The notes: generated by a model from the letters alone, not told the origin. A stretch of DNA of 31,507 nucleotides from Pelargonium cotyledonis (GCA_036897625.1 JAYMTA010000320.1:1-31507); one strand, 5' to 3'; shown: positions 9,616 through 22,186, counted from the first letter of the stretch. Made by a program: numbers and translations.

Positions 9616-12600
9616 ATGGTATCAATCTCAAGTTCAATTCAACTTAGATCTGCACTGACTAATGCTTTGTGCTGATTCATTTTTACTGGAATTTCCTCTT
9701 GTTCTTGCGTTTGGTTGCTTAGAAAAAGAGGAATAATAAGAGAAATCGGATTGCTTTAGTTTTTTTTATGTTGAAACCAAACTCTACGTGTGCGACTCAA
9801 TTGAGTTACATTTTCAAATTTATGGATTTTTGTTAGAAATAGTCAATGTGAATTTCGAGGTTCTGAATCTTACTTTCTCTCGTTCACGTTCATTTTTTTT
9901 TTGTCAGCGTGAAGGCTTACATAGACAACTTTTCTTGATAGATATTTGTATACACACACATTAATTGAGTCTCAGCTATTACTTTTATTAATTCTCTGTG
10001 TTTTTTTGGTTGATGTGGTACGTTGCAGCCTCTCAGACTTGACATCAAGGTATTTATCTCCAATGGCTTGAAATTCAAGTTTTTGTTAAGTATTGGATTT
10101 ACAATTTTTCTGTTATGTCTTCTTGTATTGACCGCAATAATCTTTCTCAGAGGAAATTCACGCAAAGATCCGAGAGAGTAAAATCAGTAGATTTGCATCC
10201 TACTGAACCATGGTAAGTGAGCACATTACAGGTTTAGCTATGTTCTTGGTCGTATATGTTGGCTTAGTCAATTTCCTAAGTTGAAGTTGAACTTCCTACC
10301 ATAGGATTTGTGATCTTATTAGCTCAAAGGAATTATGTCTTGATATAGAAAGGGTTTCATATCCAAATGTCACCTGTTGATGTTAAAGCACACCTTTTCA
10401 CGTACATTACATTACCTTTTTGCCAGGATTCTTGTGAGTCTATATTCTGGAACTGTCTGCATCTGGAATTATCAGTCGCAGGTTAGTAATCTTAATTCTT
10501 ATGTGTAACATGTTGCTGACATTATATTCCCAGAAGCATCTAGGCCCAGTTAAGCATAATGGGATGTTAATCCCTTATATATTTTCTATTATTTCTCAGT
10601 TTCCTCCATGTTAAATAATCTTCTTTTGTCTAGTGAGGAATTTAAGTTGTATTGGACTAAACCTAAGGCCTGAACACAAAATGCACAAAAATTTCCATGC
10701 TTAATCTTTGGTTCTGTTGTCCCTAACTTTGCCTTGCAATTTCATTCTAGACTCTTGTTCTTGCGACATAAAACATTTCTTTCACAAACGTATTCATCAT
10801 TTTTACTCGTACTAACAAGTGGTTGCTTTGGGGAGTTTTATTTGGACAAAGTTGTAGATACAAGAGAATTTGGTCGAAAGAAATAGATACAGGATAAGTA
10901 GCTCTATATTATCGAATATGCAGAAGGAAACAGAAACTATGTTTGGACAACAATGGCAAGAATATATGGTAGAAAATACTGAAGCAATACCAACTATGCT
11001 TTGACATCAATGATGAGAAATATGGGTTCTGGAATCATCATATCCTATGAATCTGATGATTCAATTTTGTAAGAGTCGCTGAACTGAAGAGGACATTGAT
11101 GAACTATTACTAAGGGGGAGTAAATCCATGATCTCTCATGACTCATGAGGACATATTAGGTCTGCATAGATGTAGAATGTTCATAATCTAGTTGATAACA
11201 GATAAATGTCAAAATTCTTCAAGATAAAGGATATGACTTTTGGATCATAGTTAATCAGAAAAAGATTCAAACGGAAGAAAACGTATTCGTTACAAAATAG
11301 GATATGATATGTCATACTATTGTAACTTGATTGTAGAAGAGAATCCCTTTAGGCCTTTACATAGAGTGTTACAAGAGTTGACTAATATTCGAATATAAAG
11401 TGTCTAAGGATTAATCTATGGACACAATTAAGGTATCTAAGTAAGGCATAATCAAGGTATCCCATAAATACAGGATTCTAATATATCTCATCAACATTGT
11501 TGATTGTTCTTTAGTGATTTGAAATCATATGTAATGATTTTCTCATATTCAATAAGTTGCAGCTGATCAGTTACAATCTGATAATATATCTCACTTTGAG
11601 TTTTGACCAGTTCTCACAAAAGTTGTGGAATTTTCTTTTAGCATCCGGTGATCATAAATATATTACTATCATTTAACGGTTTGGAACTTAGTCGTGTCAA
11701 TTTTGAATAGATGTACGAGATATCTAAGTCACATAAATGGGGTGGTCTATATATTGATAAAGAAAAAATGAATAGTGATTAGATTTATGATAAAGTAGAA
11801 TCTTGAGCAGAGAACAATTTGAATATCTCCAATTTGTTTTGTATCTTGAATTGCTTGTATACTTTGTTCCACTGCATGTCATCCTTATAAAATAAAAGGG
11901 GAAGTTCTGACCATAATGTTCCTGATGAACTGCAGACTATGGTGAAGTCATTTGAGGTCACAGAATTGCCAGGTACATCATGCTGCCTACATATTAGTCT
12001 GCCTAGTTTGCTTTACTTAAGATGCTAATTATAAATTTATGCTTCCAGTTCGGTCAGCGAAATTCATAGCACGAAACCAGTGGGTTGTAGCTGGAGCTGA
12101 TGACATGTTTATTCGTGTATATGATTACAATACTATGGAGAAGGTCAAAGTTTTTGAAGCACATATGGACTACATTAGATGTGTTGCAGTCCATCCAACA
12201 CTGCCATATGTTCTCTCATCATCTGATGACATGCTTATCAAGCTTTGGGATTGGGAAAAGGGTTGGATGTGTACTCAAATTTTTGAGGGCCATTCTCATT
12301 ATGTCATGCAAGTGACATTTAATCCTAAAGACACCAACACTTTTGCTAGTGCCTCCCTTGATCGCACTATAAAGGTGCGACTGCATATGTTCCCTCAAAA
12401 TTTATAGGTTTTCACATGTATTTCCTTGGGTAAAGTTATGAAGCTGTGTAATATTTGATGATACGCCATCTTTATGTCTCCAGATTTGGAATCTTGGCTC
12501 CCCTGACCCAAATTTTACATTGGATGCTCACTTGCAAGGGGTAAACTGTGTTGATTACTTTACTGGTGGTGATAAACCATATCTAATATCTGGTTCGGAT

Positions 12601-14082
12601 GACCATACTGCTAAGGTTTGTTATCTGTTTCTCCATTAAAAGTGAAATCATATAGCTCACACAATGCATATTCTGTTTGATTTCTTGTGACTTAATTTTG
12701 TGAAAACAGGTATGGGACTATCAAACCAAAAGTTGTGTTCAGACACTTGAAGGACACACACACAATATCTCTGCAGTATCTTTTCATCCTGAACTTCCCA
12801 TAATTATCACTGGTTCCGAGGATGGGACTGTTCGACTATGGCATGCAACCACATATAGGTAAATTTCACAAATAGATGTTTACTATATGTTACTTGATCT
12901 GTAGTTTGTACTAAGTTCATATAGTCAATGACCATGTAGCCTGTATGGAAGTAGATTATCCCTTGTCATGAAATACTAATACATGTCTCAGTTGTAGATT
13001 ATTATAGTGGGGATCTTTTCTTTTCCAATATGTTTAGATTCATTGACTGGATTTAAGATGAACATAGACAAAATGTACTGAGATGTTTACCATATTATGT
13101 AGTTGCTTATATTGAGATATCGTCTATTTTGGGTATGCTATTTTAATATATTATATATTATCCTGGTAACCTTGACCAACAGTTGTTTGAATTTGTTTCA
13201 CCTTTGAATTAAACTTTATTCCTTTCTTTTGCGGTCACTTTGTAGCACACATTTCAACTTCTTAGCTGCTCTCTCATGTATTCATTATATTTCTTCACTT
13301 TTGTTTATGGACAATTTGTGCTTTCAGATTTTCATAGATGTTCAGTGGCTAGGCAAGTTATGGTTTCCTATATATTCTTGACAATGTGATTTTTATTGTC
13401 GTGACAGATCTATTACATATTCTGAACCTCTTATTTCGTACGGCTCTTGGAAGTGATTTCTTTATGGGCTTCCAAACCAAATACAATTAACTTTCTCACT
13501 GTTTTACAGGCTTGAAAACACATTGAATTATGGTCTTGAAAGAGTTTGGGCAGTTGGTTGCATGAAAGGTTCACGCCGGTAAACTTCACCACTTTACTTG
13601 ACTACTTTCCACAATGTTTGAAAGTTCAAAAGTGTTCTTCTTATGTTATTGCGGTCTTGAATATATTTGGCTGAGATGATTTTTGTAATAATGTTTGGAC
13701 AATAAATGTTTTTTTATGATATGCTGAGATTTGTTCATTTTCTCAATGCTTACCACCTGTATTTCTCTTGTTTTGTTTCTGTGGGTCATATAAGTGAAAC
13801 TTATAGAACCTACAGGTCTTGTTTGATTAGTTTGCTTCTTGTGGGGTGGTGCTATACACTCATATGCTCAGTAATTGATGGTTATATTAATGATGTGCAT
13901 CTTACCTGTCCCTTGTTTTACAGGGTTGTGATTGGTTATGATGAAGGTTCTGTTATGATTAAAATTGGTCGAGAAGTACCTGTTGTTAGCATGGATAGTA
14001 CTGGAAAAATTATTTGGGCCAAGCATAATGAAATTCACACTGTGAATATCAAAAGTGTTGGGGCAGATTATGAGGTTTAACA

Positions 14083-14113
<31 letters not shown>

Positions 14114-17100
14114 TCTTATCTGATTTTAATGGAACTAAAAGTAAAAGGCTTTATTTCCTCACTATGTTCTTTTCTTCTGCCATTGTGATTGATCTGGCCA
14201 TCACTGTACTTCTCAGATTACGGATGGGGAGAGGCTACCACTGGCTGTGAAGGAGTTGGGATCCTGTGACCTTTATCCTCAAGTGAGTTTCTTGTGTTGC
14301 TTCATAATTTTAGTGATGACCAGCTTACTTATTATACCTGTATCTGCAATTTTTGGCATATATCCTTGATGATAAAATGCTTGGTCAGATGATATGCACT
14401 AGAAGTAATCTATGATCATTAGTTCTAGTGCATATTTTCTTGCACTTTCTTGTAGTTTCAGTTTGTTTATCTATGTGTGTAGTAGCCGTAGCATTTTCTG
14501 TTGGATAAAGCAGTATTCTATTGGTTGGAAATATATGACACTAATTGATAACCTGCCAGTTTACTCAACCGTCAGTTCATGCTGATAACAATGATCATAG
14601 AAATAAAAAAGAGAGAAAAAGTCCCTTAGACATGATTGTAAAGGAGCTTCTGAAGCCCATTGTCTCATACAGCTGAATATTGTACAATACTCATAATCCA
14701 ATATGTCGGTGCTCAAGACACTTAGATCAGCAGCAGTTGTCATTTTCTTCCAATTTGATATTTCAAGTGTGGGTGACTATTGATCAGGGAGTGTGATAAA
14801 ACTATACTACATCATTATGAGGGGTGACTGTCGATACTCATGTAACGTTCATATTCTTCCTTCTTTGAATAGAAGGTGCAGAGAGAATTGTGGCACCTCT
14901 TGTACTTACTTGTCACCCTTGTGCTATGCCACCAGTACTTGCATATCCAATATTCTCAAGCATATGAGGACTTAAGTACTGCAGTATTCTATTCTTGTAT
15001 GTTTTTACCATTAGACCAATTAAATGACACGACTATTGTATCCTTTAAAGTCAATGCCACACTTTGTTTCCCTCTAGTGCTCTATGGATATGATATATCC
15101 TTATGTTCTTAAGAAATATCTGCATTTTCACACCCTTGGAAGTTGTTAATCTAACTGCTAGACATACTGCACATTATTTGTTACACTTCAAGTATTTAAC
15201 ATTAGAAAATACTGAATGATTTTTTTGTTTGATTCCAGAGTTTAAAGCACAACCCCAATGGAAGGTTTGTTGTTGTTTGTGGGGATGGCGAGTATGTTAT
15301 ATATACAGCTTTGGCTTGGAGAAACAGATCATTTGGCTCAGCATTGGAATTTGTTTGGTCATCAGATGGAGAATGTGCTGTCCGAGAAAGTACATCAAGG
15401 ATTAAGATATTCACTAAAACATTCCAGGTTTCATTCATTTAGCAATTAACTTGTAAAAGTTTATGGAATTTCCGCAAGCCATCAACAACATTATTTCTGT
15501 TGAAAAGTTTGTTATTCTTCTTCTGTTGTTTGGTTTACTACGATGGTCTGTCTAGAGTCTAATGCTTTAAGTCATATGGTCAGACAAGACAATGCCTTTA
15601 CTTTGTGAATGTGCCTGATTAGATGAGCTTTAGTTGGGGATTTCAGAAATCTCCACTGACTTTTGTTAAAAGACCTTGGATTCTAACACGAGATTGATGT
15701 GATTATGTGGGGCTGGCTTTTGCTGCTCTTGTGATGATTGATTTTGTTCTTTCTTGTTTGGAAATGGGGTTGAGTTTAATGGAGATGGCATTCTTCAGGA
15801 GAAGAAGAATATCCGACCAACATTTTCTGCCGAACATATTTATGGAGGGAACTTACTGGCGATGTGCTCAAATGATTTCATTTGCTTTTATGACTGGGCT
15901 GAGTGTCGGTTAATTCGCCGGATTGATGTCAATGTCAAAGTATGTATTATCATGTAAAAGTCTTGTTTTGTACTATTTTCATGTTTTAGCCTTATAGTAA
16001 CTAATATTTCATGCTCTTTGATTGACATTTTGATTCCAGAATGTTTATTGGGCTGATAGCGGTGATTTGGTCACAATTGCTAGTGATTCTTCGTTTTACA
16101 TTCTGAAATACAATGTAAGATTGCTCCTCCTTGTACAAATTGCTTGTGGGAATTACGTCTATCTCATAATATACTTAATATGCCTTTTTTCTATTTACAG
16201 AGGGACATTGTATCATCATACTTTGACAGCGGTAGGCCTACAGATGAGCAAGGTGTGGAAGATGCATTTGAACTCCTTCATGAAGTGAATGAGCGAGTCA
16301 GAACTGGAATATGGGTTGGGGACTGCTTCATTTACAATAACTCTTCATGGCGTCTCAACTATTGTGTTGGCGGTGAGGTATAAAAAACTTGCTTCCATAA
16401 ATGAAGTCTACATTTGTACTTCATGATGGAGTATTATCTTGATTCTTGTGTAATGATTTTAGGTAACTACCATGTTTCACTTGGACCGGCCTATGTACTT
16501 GTTGGGATATCTTGCCAGTCAAAGTCGCGTTTATTTTGTAGACAAAGAGTTCAAGTGAGTGTTTGTTTGCAAACCACCTTGACAAGATAGAACTAACTTC
16601 TTATATCCTCTACTAATGTCTATTTGCTTTTAATATTTATGCATGCAGTGTTGTGGGCTACACCCTACTTCTGAGCTTGATAGAGTACAAAACTCTTATA
16701 ATGCGTGGAGATCTAGAGCGTGCAAGTCAACTTTTACCATCAATACCTAAAGAGCACCATAATAGGTACAATTGTTTATTTATTTATTGCTGAGGCATAT
16801 TTACTCTTAATCATTCAAGTGGTCTGAAGCTTCTTTTAATGAAAAATAATAATAAAAGAGAAAGTGTCTCTCTGTGCAAGTCAACTTTTACCATCAATAC
16901 CTCAAGTTTTGGTTGTCTTGATTCAAAATTCGTAGATAATGTTGGTCATTTTCATGACTACTTATTTAATGTTCGTTGCAAGAAGTGACTGGCCTGATAT
17001 CATTTTTGTATAGGCTTGTTTAATACGACAGTGATATATAGTAGAAATTTTATAACTGTCTCATACTCTTACATTATGGGATAATTCTCTGCAGTGTGTA

Positions 17101-17678
17101 CTTGCTGTGGTACATTTTGATGTTAATTAGTTTGCTCCTTGGTTTCTGCCTACATGTGTTTAAATGTAGTTGCCACTTAACCATGCAAGTGGAATTGCAT
17201 TAAAAAATACAAAAAAGTAATATTTGGCATTTGTCTATTATGCCACTGCTTGTTCTTATACTGAAACTTGATACCACAAGTATTATTTGGTCTAGTTTCT
17301 TTCTATGTTGATACTAAGCTCATACCTCCATTGGAATTGTGCTTTACTTCCCAGTGTGGCTCGTTTTCTGGAGACCCGAGGAATGGTGGAAGATGCGCTT
17401 GAAGTTGCCACAGATCCTGACTACAGATTTGATCTAGCTATACAACTTGGTAGGCTAGAGATTGCAAAGGTAAAATATGCTTGTCTTTTTGCAAGGGTAT
17501 GTAGGCGGACTGAACCAAAAACTTAGATCCTTAATTCATTTACAATAGTAAACTGTAATCATAATTATTAATTGTCGTTCAGGAAATTGCTACAGAAGCA
17601 CAGAGCGAAACCAAATGGAAGCAGTTAGGAGAGTTAGCTATTTCCACTGGGAAGGTCTCTCTCTCTCTCTCTCTCTCC

Positions 17679-17720
<42 letters not shown>

Positions 17721-20715
17721 ACACACCCACACACACACATCATGCACGAGTGTTTACATGTCAACCATCAAAAGGGAAAAGTGACATCTGGTCCCATAAT
17801 GTGTTGACCAAAAGTTGTAACATAAAATGAGAAACCAAGTGGAAGCTGTTGGGAGCATTAAAAGGGTATCTAGGGCAGTTTTACTATCTAATCAAATAGT
17901 ATCTTGGAGTGAGTGAACCCTTTTGCGTATGACTTCCAACCTTACCATTGATTTGTAATGTGATGCAGCTAGAATTGGCTGAGGAATGCCTTTTATGTGG
18001 AATGGACATGAGCGGATTATTGCTACTGTATTCTTCTTTGGGAGATGCTGAAGGAATATCAAAACTTGCATCCCTAGCCAAAGAGCAAGGGAAGAATAAT
18101 GTTGCATTCCTATGTCTGTTTATGCTGGGCAAACTGGAAGACTGCCTCCAGCTGTTGGTGGAGAGGTAAATGCAATTCTTTATATCATCATATTTTATGC
18201 TCACAACTTAATGGACTACTTAACATGTTTTTCATGTTGCAACATCTTTGCAGCAAAAGGATACCTGAAGCTGCTTTGATGGCACGATCTTATCTTCCAA
18301 GTAAGGTCCCCGAGATCATTGCCGCTTGGAGAAATGACCTAAACAAGGTTAATTTCATTCTGCTTCTTATTATATCATTTTATCAATCATAAGTTTCATT
18401 CATTAATGAAGTGATGCCAAATCATTTCAAATAAAGATATTTAGTACTCCAATATGTCAATGGAATCATTTATGATGTATGCATAGTTAATTTCCTAATT
18501 GAATCCCATGTATAAATCTTCGCATATTGCAGGTGAATAAAAAGGCTGCAGAATCATTAGCTGATCCAGAAGAGTACCCCAATTTGTTTGAAGATTGGCA
18601 AGTTGCTCTCGCTGTCGAGTCTAAAGTTGCAGAAAATAGGTATTACCAAAGGTTTTGATTCACTTGTCTCAGATATTTTTCACTTTTGTTTTATTGTTTG
18701 TTTGATCATTCATGCAACAAATTCAGGCTTTCAAACTCCTAGAAACCAATTGTCAATGACTTTTTTGCCTGATTAGGAATTAGGAATACATATATAAATT
18801 GTTTAAAGTATAAACAAACTATTTAAATGGTTCTGCATGAATGAATACAACAAACTATTTTGTAAACCCAAAGGTCACCAAAGGAGAAAGCAACAAGAAA
18901 CAACTTTACCTAAGCTCGTTTTTCTGAAAGTCTTTAACTTGATTGGTTTTGTATGGTGCTTATTCATGGTAACACAGAGATAATCCAAAACATTCAGTAT
19001 AAGTTATTGTTAGACAACAAAAATATAACATTTTTAAATTGTTGATCCTGGTATTCACCTATAGTTTCACTCAAGTATAACTACTCTTTGATATACTCAT
19101 TGAGTGATCTGGCTGTTTATTTTAAAAAAGGGCACCCTGTTGGCTTTAGTATGTTAACTCGGTTATATGGTTCAGAGGTACTTGTGTTTGGCATTAAACG
19201 TGTTCATGAATCCCACATTAAAATATTGTGAAGTTTGTCGTCACTTAATGTGCTAGATGGGCTTCCTTCAACAACAAAAAATACCTAATAGATTAAGCTT
19301 TGGGGTTTGAGTCAAGTTTAACTTGCTAGCAGAGCTGGTTTTGTTGGGCCTAGTGACCCGTCGCCCTTATCTCCCTTCTTGATCCACGTGCAGGGCTATT
19401 ATTCAACCTGTATGTGAGGGAGTGTTAAGGATTGCCACATTGAAAGAATGTGAAGTTTTTCGTCTATTAATATACTAGTTGTGCGATAGCTTAAACATGT
19501 TATATTGTTTTGTTCATGGGAATAATAGTATATTTCTTTGTAGGGGCAAATTGTCTCCTGCTGATCAATACTTAACCTATGCTGAGAAGTCGAACATCAA
19601 CTTAGTAGAAAGTTTCAAAAGCATGCAAATTGGCGAAGAAGAAGCTCCAATTGAAAATGGGGATATCAATCATGAGGTATTTGTATAGTACAAGTGGCTG
19701 CATTCGACTCTTTTGAGATGTTCTGCACCACTGGCTATGAGTACATAAAAATAGGATTGCCATCGATATTATTGGTCACTCAGTTTTTGAAATATTTCGT
19801 TGTTCTGATTTTGATATTTTTAATTGGGTAGTTTTCTTTTGGTAAATTATCGCTATGGTAATTAGATGACTGCCATTAGTCATTACAGAAGAGTGTGATA
19901 TGTAGGTCATAGAATTTATCTAGGACAGTACAAACCCATTACAATCCTACATCTATGATGTTTATACACCAAAGCGAAACTGTCAGCATGTTAAAATGCC
20001 TCAAGCTTGAAAATCATTATTATGCTTTAAGGCCTTGAGGCTTATGCCTCGTCTTGTGATTTTGCCTCTTATGGGTAATAACATCAAGCCAAAATACATG
20101 ATAATTTTGCCTTGAAAAACTAATTGGTTAATTCAGTGCTTAGGTTCTTTACTTTGAGGCTGCTGAGATATTTTGAGGATTTGATTCATGGGTCAGGATA
20201 GTACTTAGAGCTATAAGCAAGGATGGAAGTCAAGTATTAAACTGACCTTTATTTTTGGGATAACACAAAGTTGGATAGCTCTCACTAAAGTCAAGGATTA
20301 AGGCTTGTGTCTAAACCTAATTCATTGATTGATTTCAATCCTTTGGATAAGCATAGGGTTATACTGAAAGTATGAAATCCAAACCATAATGGTTACCACT
20401 AAGGTTCTGTTATTCTTATTCTTGGTACTCAGTGTGAGCAGTTGATTTAATTTGGGTCTCTCTTTATTTGTGTGCTTAATTGTATTCACAAATTAGGAAC
20501 CTGCCCCTGGTATCTTACCTTGCTGAATGCTATAACATTTTTTTTTTACTCACATGCTTTTATATTTGCAGGAGTTGAAAGAAAACGGTGAGACGGACGG
20601 CCAAGAAGAATCTTTTGATGAGGATGCTGATTCTTCAAATGGTGTTGTTCTTGTGCACAGTGATGAGGGTGTAGAAGAGAGTGGTGCTAGTAATGAAGTA
20701 GCTTCATCAGTCTAG
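9616..20715 (+). CDS. COPB2: Coatomer subunit beta' (beta'-COP), 24 exons
   Basis: Exons: 9616-9618, 10029-10049, 10151-10212, 10427-10481, 11936-11972, 12049-12374, 12484-12615, 12710-12858, 13510-13578, 13924-14074, 14217-14282, 15239-15427, 15799-15939, 16040-16114, 16201-16377, 16463-16554, 16649-16765, 17355-17469, 17583-17654, 17969-18165, 18254-18347, 18533-18639, 19544-19676, 20572-20715. They give 907 aa, close to plant beta'-COP length. The protein starts MPLRLDIKRK. It has an N-terminal WD40 propeller (about 1-300), a second propeller and coatomer WD-associated region (about 300-600), an alpha-solenoid (about 600-820) and an acidic tail. R17, K19, R61, D100 and D119 align with yeast Sec27 residues (R15, K17, R59, D98, D117) that bind dilysine cargo tails. 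In the COPI coat it retrieves KKxx proteins from Golgi to ER. No internal stop or frameshift was found. Confidence 0.96.
14083..14110. repeat. (TC)14 microsatellite in COPB2 intron 10
   Basis: Fourteen uninterrupted TC units start 9 nt after the exon 10 splice donor (GT at 14075). It is a candidate length-polymorphic marker. Confidence 0.95.
16874..16902 (+). repeat. 29-bp perfect copy of exon 17 inside intron 17
   Basis: Positions 16874-16902 are identical to exonic positions 16720-16748, 154 bp upstream. The matching stretch starts GTGCAAGTCAAC and ends ATCAATACCT. It is a direct repeat in the same orientation, with no flanking splice sites in intron 17 that would make it an exon. Confidence 0.93.
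17656..17739. repeat. (TC)n(AC)n compound microsatellite at the exon 19 donor
   Basis: A TC tract begins with the T of the donor GT itself (17655-17656), runs to about 17680, and continues as an AC tract to 17739 with a few interruptions. The donor therefore reads AAG|GTCTCT, with no GTAAGT-like extension. Confidence 0.95.
17831..17860 (+). pseudogene. Degenerate copy of part of exon 19 in intron 19
   Basis: By eye 25 of 30 positions match exonic 17607-17636, offset 224 bp. It would translate as [10 protein letters not shown] against [10 protein letters not shown] in exon 19. The copy has no acceptor directly upstream and does not span the whole exon, so it reads as a decayed duplicated exon fragment rather than a working alternative exon. 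Confidence 0.7.
19201..19490 (+). mobile_element. TRIM-like miniature LTR retrotransposon in COPB2 intron 22
   Basis: A direct repeat starts TGTTCATGAATCCC at 19201 and again as TGTTAAGGATTGCC at 19423. The copies match at roughly three quarters of positions over about 60 nt (shared CCACATT, TGTGAAGTTT, TCGTC, TTAAT, CTAG). TGCTAGCAGAGC at 19324-19335 matches the initiator-tRNA-Met primer binding site TGGTATCAGAGC at 10 of 12 positions. A purine tract GTGAGGGAG (19414-19422) sits directly before the second repeat, as expected for a polypurine tract. There is no coding region between the repeats. The right repeat fades after about 65 nt, so that end is uncertain. The order LTR, PBS, PPT, LTR supports a TRIM. 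Confidence 0.65.
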
Positions 20716-21120
20716 AGGTAATGTTCTGGACTAGTGTAAAAACTCAAACGTTTGGTTTATTGAAGTGCATTTGCTCCGATAGGCCTTACTGTAATATTAT
20801 TCACTTCTACTACAAGTCCGTATTAGCTCGGATTCTACATAAATTCATATGGGCTTTTCATTCACATGGTTTGTCTGTGATTTTGTTGTATCAGGTGCTC
20901 AAATTAATTGTATAACTTGTTCATTTGTTTCCGTGCAATAAGTACTTTTGATTTCAATATTTATTGATTGGCAAGACTGTAATTTGAATATTGTATGCTT
21001 TGTTTTCCTGTTTCTACAATTAAATGCCTAGTGTTATTTTGGAGTCAAATAAAGATGATGTTTCTGATATCTCACTCCCCCTTTTTTGACTGACACGACT
21101 GTTTTCCTCTACATCACCAG
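20716..21120 (+). other. COPB2 3' UTR or 3' intron
   Basis: The stop TAG (20713-20715) is followed by AG and then a usable donor GTAATG at 20718. The segment also carries AATAAG near 20937 and AATAAA near 21046, so the transcript may end here or be spliced onward to 21121. Both outcomes are plausible. Confidence 0.45.
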
Positions 21121-21167
21121 GTCCCATCAAGAAAGCTTGCTTGTGCTGTTATGCACCCATTATTCAG
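21121..21167 (+). other. Putative 3' exon of COPB2 (47 nt)
   Basis: It is preceded by a pyrimidine-rich tract and acceptor ACATCACCAG, and followed by a strong donor CAG|GTAAGAT at 21168. If joined to the donor at 20718 it is 3' UTR. If joined to exon 23 (phase 0), skipping exon 24, it would give an alternative tail ending in the next exon. The evidence is splice signals only. Confidence 0.4.
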
Positions 21168-22109
21168 GTAAGATGGGTGTGTCTAGGTTTATTGTTACTT
21201 CTTTTTTTGATTTTGTACCTCTAATCTCTTGTCTACATTATTTCAATATGCGATAGTAATGGAAATGGTGATATTCTTAAATCTAGTTTATTTGGGATTT
21301 ATATTACATTTGCATGTTGATCATCCGTCTTCTCTTCTTAAGAAATCATCTGGCTCCATCCTGGCAAGAACATGCTTTTCTCCACTGATAACATAAAATT
21401 ATCTGTGAATTATAAATACTGTAATTACTTGAATCAAAAGAGAGCTTATCGGTGGGGATGGTTGGGAATTGCTTGTAGCCTAGAGAGCTTTGTTACCCCT
21501 AGGATTGAATCTAAATCAACAATGCCAGTGCTAATGCTAAATCACGGTGGAGTTAAATAAATTTTTATTCATTTTGTTATGGTTAACGATTGGACCTGTG
21601 GTTCAAGTGATTTTATATTGATATTTCTGGCCTGTTTCACTGGCGCTGGAGCCCTTTGAATGATGAATCACCTAATTATCTGCCACTTGAACCATACCAT
21701 GAGTTCTTATCAACATTAACCACGTCAATTATTACTTTAGCGTGGCCTTTTGTGGGTTCCATCCTTCTGCAGCGTTGGGTTTATGTGTATGAAATTGTTA
21801 GGTATTGCCTGTCTCTCGGGGGACTCATAAATGCTTTGCATTGTCTAAATCATTGTGCTTCCTATTCCAGACTTCAACCTTTCACAAGTTCTTCCTCTTC
21901 CATAAAAAATTTCTTCTAAGTTCTTTTTATTGGAGATATGCCATTTCAGTTTATATCATATTGCCCCATATTCTTGTGAAGCTTTATACTTTACAGATGC
22001 AAAATGTCAAAAATAGTGAAAAAGAAATGAAGTTCAATGTTCAAAGCAAATCTTATAAAGATTTTGATCTCATCATATATTACTAAGATGTTGTCCGCCT
22101 TTATATTAG

Positions 22110-22186
22110 GTTGGCATAAAAAGAAAAAAGCTGTGGAGGCAACAATGGGGACCAGTTGTTTCTGGTGGCATGTGATTTTGTAGCAT
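22110..22186 (+). other. Putative further 3' exon downstream of COPB2
   Basis: The acceptor ATATTAG at 22109 is preceded by a consensus branch site TACTAAG at 22081-22087. The segment ends at a strong donor GTGAGTTC (22187). Joined to 21121-21167 it leaves one frame open that reads VGIKRKKLW then RQQWGPVVSGGM before a stop; I do not recognise this peptide. It may be non-coding 3' UTR. Confidence 0.35.

Noticed and set aside
11111..11580. Possible copia polypurine tract (AAGGGGGAG) and LTR in COPB2 intron 4
   Set aside because: No TG..CA ends, no second LTR and no pol similarity upstream. A purine run alone is not enough.
20000..20060. GCCTTGAGGC-type inverted repeats in COPB2 intron 23
   Set aside because: Short, imperfect and without element boundaries; probably ordinary intron sequence.
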